A program made the translations under genes and the position numbers. A model generated the notes under the pieces. It had not been told where the DNA came from. It worked only from the letters and a program-made list of their open reading frames with translations, and ran no database searches. Of a stretch of 10,638 bases of DNA, positions 6,424-10,638 are shown in pieces (the stretch's first letter is position 1; each line of letters opens with the position of its first letter). Source of the DNA: a bacterium (GTDB taxonomy: Bacteria > Babelota > Babeliae > Babelales > GCA-2401785); assembly GCA_030629865.1 (NCBI GenBank), contig DAOVOC010000020.1, positions 1 to 10,638 on the forward strand. Direction: 5' to 3'.

Positions 6424-7398
6424 TTAAGTCTTTTGAACAAAATAATCAAAAAGTATTTTTGAAATACGTGCCATAGTATGCTCTCGTTGCCTTAGATGTG
6501 TTATCGATTTATTAGTAAAAACAGCTAAAGCAAGATGTCCTTTGCCGTTGGGTAATTCGATGATACCAACATCAGAGACAATGCCATCCATAGATCCAGA
6601 TTTATGCCAAACCCTTGTTCTTTTTGGTAAAAATCGAATAATTCGTTTTTCCCCTCTGGTGTAATTCAACATGCTTCGTAATAAGAAATTAGTAGATTGT
6701 TTACTGATTAATTTGCCCTGATAGAGTTTTTCAAGAAGCTTTACCGTGGAATGTGGCGTTGCTGTATCTCGTTTGTCAAAATGAAATCTTTTTGCAGCAG
6801 CAACACTTTGTTTTTTTGTTACGTTCTTGAGAAGTTGGGTGTAACGCTCTACGGTACAATTTTTTTCATCACCGAGTGAATCAATACCTGAGAAGTCAGC
6901 GCACATCTTGATTGTAGAGCGATCAATATGAATTTCAGGAATGTTTTGTCTTCGTAACCATCGTGTTACAGCATTTCCACCACCAACCATTTTTAGAATG
7001 ATATCTGAGGTCGCGTTGTCGCTTTTTTCTAGCATGAGAGTTAAGAGCTTCTTTATTGACAACTGTTGTCCAGGGGAAACAAAACAAAAACGCCTCATCT
7101 CTTGCTTCGTGATTGTCGTTTTAATATTTCTATCAATGGCTCCACTATCAAGAAGTGATAAGCAATAAGCGGCAATCGGAATTTTGTAGGTGCTTGCCAT
7201 GGGGAAGTGTTTGTGCTCATTAATTTCTATAGATTGATGGTTTTCAAGATGTAATGCTGATATTCCAAAAACACCAGGAACGGTCTGACAGATTTTATTA
7301 ATGCCCTGTGTTACTGAAGTCTTTGAAAGTGTTGTAGTTGCGACTATTTCAGTAAAACAAAGCGCAGAACTAAGCAGTATAAAAAATTGTTTGTGCAT
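6424..7398 (-). CDS. class A beta-lactamase-like serine hydrolase, exported
   Basis: A penicillin-binding/beta-lactamase-fold enzyme. Residues 1-21 form a signal peptide (MHKQFFILLSSALCFTEIVA), so it acts in the periplasm. Active-site motifs of class A enzymes are clear: STYK with nucleophile Ser 69 and Lys 72, SDN (126-128) and KSG (266-268), followed by GIVSDVGII. The omega-loop ExxLN motif with the deacylating Glu166 is not recognisable. In its place is a longer segment, ADFSGIDSLGDEKN (167-180) to RDTATP (210-215). That pattern fits COG2367-type serine hydrolases of uncertain activity better than classical resistance enzymes such as TEM. At 324 residues it is slightly long. The ATG lies 2 nt after the lipoprotein stop with no Shine-Dalgarno, so it is probably translated by coupling. 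It could be a lactamase, a D,D-peptidase or a sensor; the fold is certain, the activity is not. Confidence 0.85.
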   Translation of the reverse strand: MHKQFFILLSSALCFTEIVATTTLSKTSVTQGINKICQTVPGVFGISALHLENHQSIEINEHKHFPMASTYKIPIAAYCLSLLDSGAIDRNIKTTITKQEMRRFCFVSPGQQLSIKKLLTLMLEKSDNATSDIILKMVGGGNAVTRWLRRQNIPEIHIDRSTIKMCADFSGIDSLGDEKNCTVERYTQLLKNVTKKQSVAAAKRFHFDKRDTATPHSTVKLLEKLYQGKLISKQSTNFLLRSMLNYTRGEKRIIRFLPKRTRVWHKSGSMDGIVSDVGIIELPNGKGHLALAVFTNKSITHLRQREHTMARISKILFDYFVQKT

Positions 7399-7400
7399 GC

Positions 7401-8090
7401 TTAGTTATTTTTGTTTTTATAACCAATAGGTTTGAAATATTCTTCTCGTAGTTTTTTAACTTCCTGATTATCTTCTGCCATTTTTGATTGGATATATTTT
7501 TTAGTATTTCGACCAAAGTGTTTGAATACGGTTACTAACAAGTAATCGATCGCATCTCTTAAGTCGCTATCTTCTTCATAGCTGTGAGCTGTTCCCTGCC
7601 AGACGGGAACAGCTTTTTCAGTCTTGCTACCACTATTTTTGTATGCTTCGACGAGAAGAATCTTATTAAAGAGTGTGTACTCTTCAGGAACATACGTAAT
7701 TCTGTAGCCATAGCCATAGCCGTAGGGATAGTGATAGTCGTGATAATACCAGTGTCCGTAGTCAGGAACATATACCGGAACATCTCTTGTATGGGTTGAC
7801 TTCTTCATGCCGAATGAAAAATTGAGGGTATAATCGGCATCGGCAGTTCTCTTTGCCACAAATCCTTTATCTCTAAGAATCGTAGCTATTTTTTGAGAAA
7901 CTTCCTGCGTGAATAGTCGATCACCCCTTTGTTTTGTTGAAATAGAGAAAGAGGCATTTCTTTCGAAGCCTTCAGGTATCACTTCTTGGTCCGCGAATGT
8001 ATTCGTTGTTATTCGCATGCCGCTGTCTTTGCCACATGAGCCGAGAAGAACGATTGCTAGGTTTAATAAAACGAGTTTGTAGATTTTCAT
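7401..8090 (-). CDS. DUF4136-like lipoprotein with Tyr/Gly-rich segment
   Basis: A 229-residue lipoprotein. The signal peptide MKIYKLVLLNLAIVLLGSC ends in the lipobox LGSC with the lipidated Cys at 19. The first ATG of the frame is 21 nt further upstream, but AGGAGA directly before 8090 and the signal peptide favour this start. The body resembles DUF4136 proteins: a helix with ISTKQRGDRLFTQEV and IATILRDKGF, then ADADYTLNFSF, and a late part with VPVWQGTAHSYEED and LLVTVFKHFG. A Tyr/Gly/His-rich insert (about 110-131, including YGHWYYHDYHYPYGYGYGY) lies in the middle and could be a surface or aggregation-prone loop. It is the first gene of a two-gene unit with the beta-lactamase-like gene. 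Function is unknown; an envelope role is inferred from export and neighbour. Confidence 0.8.
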   Translation of the reverse strand: MKIYKLVLLNLAIVLLGSCGKDSGMRITTNTFADQEVIPEGFERNASFSISTKQRGDRLFTQEVSQKIATILRDKGFVAKRTADADYTLNFSFGMKKSTHTRDVPVYVPDYGHWYYHDYHYPYGYGYGYRITYVPEEYTLFNKILLVEAYKNSGSKTEKAVPVWQGTAHSYEEDSDLRDAIDYLLVTVFKHFGRNTKKYIQSKMAEDNQEVKKLREEYFKPIGYKNKNN

Positions 8091-8106
8091 AAATTCTCCT
8101 ATAACG

Positions 8107-8171
8107 ATCAAAATTAAGATTTTTATATTTTAACCATAGGGAGAATTGTTAGGCAATGAAATTGGAAAAGA
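8107..8171. repeat. 65-bp direct repeat, copy 1 (left flank of fic/xre module)
   Basis: Aligns without gaps to 9899-9963 at an offset of 1792 bp, 59 of 65 positions identical (differences at 8115, 8118, 8135, 8136, 8145 and 8149). It lies between the lipoprotein start and the fic stop and carries the lipoprotein promoter. Similarity stops at both ends within a few bases. Confidence 0.93.
8127..8156 (-). promoter_or_regulatory. putative promoter of the lipoprotein/beta-lactamase-like operon
   Basis: On the minus strand TTGCCT (8156-8151) and TAAAAT (8132-8127) are 18 nt apart, and the -10 ends 36 nt before the lipoprotein ATG. Both hexamers lie within direct repeat copy 1 and are identical in copy 2. 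Confidence 0.5.
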
Positions 8172-8212
8172 TACCAAAAGAAGATTTATTCAGTTTTTTC
8201 GTTTTTAGCCTT

Positions 8213-9184
8213 TTAACAAATACGATTATATTTATACATTTTATAATATGGAATTTTCTTGCTTTTTGTATCGTGCTTATAGCCTGTTTTTTCAATAGCT
8301 TTAGCTATTTTAAATTCCTCATGGTTTATAGCTGTTTCAAATGCATTACAATCGGATTTGTCTCGAACTCTAAGATTAGCGCCAAGTTTAATTAGTAGAA
8401 GTGCATATTTTTTATAACCACGTTTTATTGCAATATTAAGAACACTGTATCCGTTGTTTTCTGTTTCGTTAATGTCATAGAATTCATATTTTTTATTCGT
8501 TATGGCCTTTACATAAGAATCTATTTTTTCTGGTTTTGAAAAAGATTTTTTAAGGCTTTGTTGTGCAAATAATTTACTTAATGGAATATCTCGAGCACCA
8601 TGAGTATGCATGAATTCAATAAGAGGGTTATAATTTCCTTTATCAGCTTCTTTTAAACTTTGAATGTAATTATGGCGTGATTGACCATCGTTTTGCAAAT
8701 ATGGCCAATGAGGATGTGGGCATTTATACGCCATCAGATAACGATCTGCAATTAAACGGGAAAAACGACCATTTCCATTTTTAAATGGATGAATAAACAC
8801 TAATTGATGGTGAATTCTGGCAGCTTGTTCTAAAAAAGTTAATTCAATTGGTTCGGTGCACCAGGTATTTATATCAGCACAAATTTCACCCAATCGAATA
8901 GGTATTAAATATGGTTCTATACCAATAGAAGTTATTGATTGTCTGAAGTTGCCGGCCCATTTCCATACATTACAGAACATAGCGTGATGGATTGTTTTTA
9001 GATTGCCTATGTTAAACCAGAGGGAAGGATTCCCAATGTTTCCGCTTAGGTATTTTGATTGTGCGAGAGCAATGTTTTCTGCTTCTGCTTTATTAAGATC
9101 GTTTTGATTATGCACCCAATTTAATTTTAATTCGCTGTAATCACTAAGTGGTGTTGCTCCTTCGGCATAGTTGAAATTTTTCAT
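8213..9184 (-). CDS. Fic-domain protein with C-terminal ankyrin repeats (mobile mystery protein B-like)
   Basis: Fic enzymes usually transfer AMP, or another phosphate-containing group, to a target protein. The Fic motif is HPFKNGNGR (132-140) with catalytic His 132. The acidic Mg-binding residue of the consensus (HPFxD/EGN) is Asn 136, as I recall for this subfamily. The N-terminus (GATPLSDYSELK, AEAENIALAQ, FCNVWKWAGNFR, IGIEPYLIP) fits mobile mystery protein B. EN at 36-37 aligns with the end of the inhibitory (S/T)xxxE(G/N) helix, but Lys 32 replaces Ser/Thr. After the Fic domain (about 1-200) comes a basic linker, then roughly two ankyrin repeats (about 243-302: NGYSVLNIAIKRGYKKYALL, IKLGANLRVRD, NAFETAINHEEFKIAKAI), then a basic tail. 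That extension is unusual for the family and suggests a protein target. The gene starts 6 nt after xre with no Shine-Dalgarno, so the two are probably co-expressed as toxin and antitoxin or regulator. Confidence 0.9.
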   Translation of the reverse strand: MKNFNYAEGATPLSDYSELKLNWVHNQNDLNKAEAENIALAQSKYLSGNIGNPSLWFNIGNLKTIHHAMFCNVWKWAGNFRQSITSIGIEPYLIPIRLGEICADINTWCTEPIELTFLEQAARIHHQLVFIHPFKNGNGRFSRLIADRYLMAYKCPHPHWPYLQNDGQSRHNYIQSLKEADKGNYNPLIEFMHTHGARDIPLSKLFAQQSLKKSFSKPEKIDSYVKAITNKKYEFYDINETENNGYSVLNIAIKRGYKKYALLLIKLGANLRVRDKSDCNAFETAINHEEFKIAKAIEKTGYKHDTKSKKIPYYKMYKYNRIC

Positions 9185-9190
9185 TGTTAA

Positions 9191-9652
9191 TTATTTTTCC
9201 CATAGCTTTGAACTTGAACCATGTAATAATTCTTTTTCTTCCTCTTTTATGAGTTCTTTTATAAGTTTTTCATCCGGTTCTTGATTTTCGAGACTCATTG
9301 TTCCTCGCAAGTAACTAATTTTTTCATTAGCTCTTTTTTTTGCTTGTTTGCTACGTATAATATCTATTGGTTCTTTGAGTACCGGGGTAATAACTAGATT
9401 ACAAGAAAGTGCATCAAGTATTTTTGCAAGAGTTGCCAATGTTGAGATTTTCTTGCTTCCTTCAACACGAGAAACCGTTGATTGTGGAATGCAAGCACGT
9501 TTTGAAAGAGTACTTTGGGACATTCCAAGTTGTATACGTACAAGTTTTATGAGTTCTCCAATTGTAAGTCCTCGAGTTGATTGTTGTAATTTTTTTGCGA
9601 ATTCACTAATTTCTTCGAGCAAGATTTTTTCAGATTTTGATGGTTTTTTCAT
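9191..9652 (-). CDS. XRE-family HTH regulator (mobile mystery protein A-like), partner of Fic protein
   Basis: A 153-residue DNA-binding protein. The helix-turn-helix spans about residues 32-87: IGELIKLVRIQLGMSQSTLS, then KRACIPQSTVSRVEGSKK, then STLATLAKILDALSC. The C-terminal part has RSKQAKKRANEKISYLRGTM followed by SLENQEPDEKL. A QAxxRA...TMxLExQ pattern like this is what I recall as typical of mobile mystery protein A, which is always paired with a Fic protein (protein B). The last 30 residues are charged and helical. It precedes fic by 6 nt in one operon. It probably represses the operon through the inverted repeats upstream and may also neutralise Fic, though no (S/T)xxxE(G/N) inhibitory motif is clear. 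The start ATG 9652 has only a weak AGG upstream. Confidence 0.88.
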   Translation of the reverse strand: MKKPSKSEKILLEEISEFAKKLQQSTRGLTIGELIKLVRIQLGMSQSTLSKRACIPQSTVSRVEGSKKISTLATLAKILDALSCNLVITPVLKEPIDIIRSKQAKKRANEKISYLRGTMSLENQEPDEKLIKELIKEEEKELLHGSSSKLWEK

Positions 9653-9699
9653 GGAATAACCTGTTTTTAAGGATTATTTGTTAATTTATCACTTTTTGT

Positions 9700-9729
9700 A
9701 TGATAGCATTGAAGCTATGGGAAAAGCAA
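9700..9729 (-). promoter_or_regulatory. putative promoter of the xre-fic operon
   Basis: On the minus strand TTGCTT (9729-9724), an 18-nt spacer and TATCAT (9705-9700; 5/6 match to TATAAT) lie about 48 nt before the xre ATG. An inverted repeat overlaps the -10 and spacer. Confidence 0.55.
9703..9718. promoter_or_regulatory. putative XRE operator, inverted repeat ATAGC-6-GCTAT
   Basis: ATAGC and GCTAT flank a 6-nt centre and overlap the -10 and spacer of the xre promoter. This is the expected place for an autorepressor site. Confidence 0.4.
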
Positions 9730-9735
9730 TATTTT

Positions 9736-9750
9736 ATGCTTATTAAGCAT
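9736..9750. promoter_or_regulatory. second inverted repeat upstream of xre, ATGCTT-3-AAGCAT
   Basis: A perfect 6+3+6 palindrome 6 bp upstream of the -35. It differs in sequence from the ATAGC site, so it may be another protein's site or chance in AT-rich DNA. Confidence 0.35.
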
Positions 9751-9898
9751 GGAATTGCATAGTTTTGATAGTATCGGTGTTATATTTAAATTGTAAAGAG
9801 ATAATCATTTCGTTCTTTGTTATTTGTAAACAATGCCTTTTATAGTGTAAAACAAGGCTTAGTAGGAGTTGAGATTTAACCCGAGCTTGCGCTAAATA

Positions 9899-9963
9899 AT
9901 CAAAATCAAAATTTTTATATTTTAACTGTAGGGAGAGTTGCTAGGCAATGAAATTGGAAAAGA
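9899..9963. repeat. 65-bp direct repeat, copy 2 (right flank of fic/xre module)
   Basis: 59/65 identical to 8107-8171, same orientation, no gaps. Its right end touches the hairpin repeat copy B at 9964 without spacing. It contains the same promoter hexamers and the same ATG-AAA-TTG-GAA-AAG reading on the plus strand. Confidence 0.93.
9919..9948 (-). promoter_or_regulatory. duplicated promoter-like hexamers in repeat copy 2
   Basis: TTGCCT (9948-9943) and TAAAAT (9924-9919) keep the 18-nt spacing of copy 1, although two of the six substitutions in the repeat alter the adjacent spacer bases 9927-9928. It points toward xre, about 265 nt away, and could be a second, distal promoter of the module. 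Confidence 0.4.
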
Positions 9964-9999
9964 GGCCTGCCAGGCGTAGCCAGAAGAGCGAAGACTGGT
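9964..9999. repeat. palindromic repeat, copy B
   Basis: A 36-nt element, GGCCTGCCAG at the left and ACTGGT at the right, related to the element at 4564-4596. On the minus strand it also begins with ACCA, although no tRNA adjoins it. CCAG/CTGG can pair at its ends. It lies exactly at the edge of direct repeat copy 2. Confidence 0.65.
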
Positions 10000-10002
10000 G
10001 TC

Positions 10003-10080
10003 TTATTCTGGACGCACTTCGAACTTTATTTCAGAAAATACAGCCTGCTTAGGGATCAAATCATTGCTTGGTTCTGAACG
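10003..10080 (-). pseudogene. possible 3' relic of an unknown gene
   Basis: On the minus strand a 25-codon open frame, bounded by TGA at 10083-10081, reads SEPSNDLIPKQAVFSEIKF then EVRPE and TAA. It has the look of a protein C-terminus and lacks a start codon. No upstream continuation was found in another frame. The family is not recognised, and the length permits chance. Confidence 0.25.
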
Positions 10081-10231
10081 TCAATATCAAGCCGATTGTT
10101 CCCCATGATTTTTTTCAACCTAATTATTTACTTGCAAAGCTTTTTCAATCAACAATACCTGTATCGTATGTATTTTACTTTGCTGGAATATGTCGTTGTC
10201 AAGTTAGATAATTACAAAATTGGGATAAGTT

Positions 10232-10468
10232 ATGAATGATCTTTTTATAAAAAATGGAGTTTCAATTCCTTATCGTGAATTGGAAATTACCACAAGTTTA
10301 TCCGGTGGCCCTGGAGGCCAACACGTAAATAAAACGGAAACTCGCATTACGGTTCGTTGGAATATAAAAGAAACGGCGGTTCTTACCGAACACCTCAAAG
10401 AACGAGCATTAAAGAATCTAGAATCACGGGTAACTGTAAATGGAGATCTTATTATTCCTCTAGAATAA
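10232..10468 (+). CDS. ArfB/YaeJ-like RF-1 domain protein, C-terminally truncated
   Basis: ArfB-type proteins rescue stalled ribosomes by hydrolysing peptidyl-tRNA. The N-terminus VSIPYRELEITTSLSGGPGG (10-29) plus Q30 gives the RF-1 domain with the catalytic GGQ at 28-30, followed by HVNKTETRITVRW (31-43). The frame then follows the family up to NGDLIIPLE (70-78) and stops. Full-length ArfB is about 140 residues; the missing C-terminal part contains the basic tail that enters the mRNA channel and is needed for rescue. Directly after the stop a different frame encodes a WG-repeat sequence, so the gene appears to have been broken by recombination or deletion. A GGGATAAG stretch before ATG 10232 may be the ribosome binding site. 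It may be a pseudogene. Confidence 0.8.
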   Translation: MNDLFIKNGVSIPYRELEITTSLSGGPGGQHVNKTETRITVRWNIKETAVLTEHLKERALKNLESRVTVNGDLIIPLE

Positions 10469-10638
10469 AAGGCGTAAATAAATTTGATGATATAAGGGCT
10501 TATAAGCATGGCATAATTGTAGATAATAACGGTAGCCAAGGTCTGTTCAATAAATCTGGAAGAGTAATTATCCCTTTGGGAAAGTTTGAATCGATTGAAC
10601 CTTTGAAGCAAGGTAAAATATTTAAAGTGAGACTCCAA
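10468..10638 (+). pseudogene. 5'-truncated WG-repeat protein fragment, running off the window
   Basis: In the frame shifted by +2 from the ArfB frame, an uninterrupted 57-codon stretch begins at the ArfB stop and reaches the window edge. It reads VNKFDDIRAYKHGIIVDNNG, then SQGLFNKSGRVIIPLGKFES, then IEPLKQGKIFKV. The pattern 'FDDI...GI.V..NG..GLF.KSGR.IIP....' is the WG (KWG) repeat, here with Gln for the usual Trp. No ATG, GTG or TTG start lies between the ArfB stop and the repeat; the frame opens upstream only inside the ArfB coding region. It is either a broken gene or one using an unusual start. WG-repeat proteins are beta-propeller-like and often found in host-associated bacteria. Confidence 0.6.

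Larger units (their letters stand above)
8107..9963. mobile_element. candidate mobile islet: direct repeats flanking an XRE/Fic-ankyrin pair
   Basis: A 1.86-kb unit made of repeat, fic, xre, regulatory region and repeat. No transposase, integrase or terminal inverted repeat is seen inside. The two proteins match the pair called 'mobile mystery protein A' and 'B', named for their association with mobile regions. The repeats may be target duplications, recombination sites or a duplicated promoter. Movement is inferred. Confidence 0.5.
9653..10231. other. 579-nt non-coding stretch: xre regulatory region, repeat junction, relic
   Basis: From left to right it holds the xre promoter and inverted repeats (9700-9750), an AT-rich stretch with nothing recognised (about 9751-9898), direct repeat copy 2, hairpin repeat copy B, a 25-codon gene-tail-like frame on the minus strand, and about 150 nt with no supported feature before the ArfB-like gene. 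No full gene is seen. Confidence 0.6.

Noticed and set aside
8091..8111. Upstream ATG adding seven residues to the lipoprotein
   Set aside because: AGGAGA sits directly before the ATG at 8090, and the shorter form has a standard lipoprotein signal.
8156..8395. Plus-strand open frame starting MKLEK, hydrophobic
   Set aside because: It runs antisense to the fic 3' end, and the hydrophobicity reflects the complement of Lys/Asn/Ile codons. The shared start comes from the direct repeat.
10270..10638. Minus-strand open frame antisense to the ArfB-like gene
   Set aside because: It is a shadow of the GGQ-domain gene and the WG fragment; no family resemblance.

Overview
The window is a low-GC, Lys/Ile/Asn-rich bacterial chromosome segment. 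Compact operons, a Fic protein with an ankyrin tail, a WG-repeat fragment and small palindromic repeats suggest a host-associated bacterium. Candidatus Dependentiae or a Legionellales-like intracellular lineage would fit, but the sequence alone does not settle the phylum.

Layout. (1) 1-3607, minus strand: a three-gene operon read in the order AMP phosphorylase, short ribose-phosphate pyrophosphokinase, alpha-D-phosphohexomutase (3' end outside the window). Together they suggest nucleotide and pentose-phosphate salvage. (2) 3710-4669, minus strand: tRNA-Arg(UCG), a membrane-anchored HIT protein and a tiny Cys-rich protein. A hairpin repeat is fused to the tRNA 3' end. (3) 4672-6380, plus strand: a DEAD-box RNA helicase with a long, foldable 5' leader and a clear intrinsic terminator. 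(4) 6424-8090, minus strand: a DUF4136-like lipoprotein followed by a class A beta-lactamase-like serine hydrolase. (5) 8107-9963: the accessory core. An XRE regulator and a Fic protein, matching the 'mobile mystery protein A/B' pair, lie between two 65-bp direct repeats (59/65 identical). The Fic protein carries an ankyrin C-terminus. (6) 9964-10638: a second copy of the hairpin repeat, a possible gene-tail relic, an ArfB/YaeJ-like protein truncated after its GGQ domain, and an out-of-frame WG-repeat fragment that runs off the window.

The most interesting unit is the XRE/Fic-ankyrin module. Each flanking repeat carries the same promoter-like hexamers; copy 1 is the probable promoter of the lipoprotein operon. 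This looks like a small mobile islet that duplicated, or inserted at, that promoter. The second notable zone is the right end, where gene remnants and repeats meet and a ribosome-rescue factor appears to have been cut and joined to an unrelated gene. No database search was possible; family names rest on recognised motifs.
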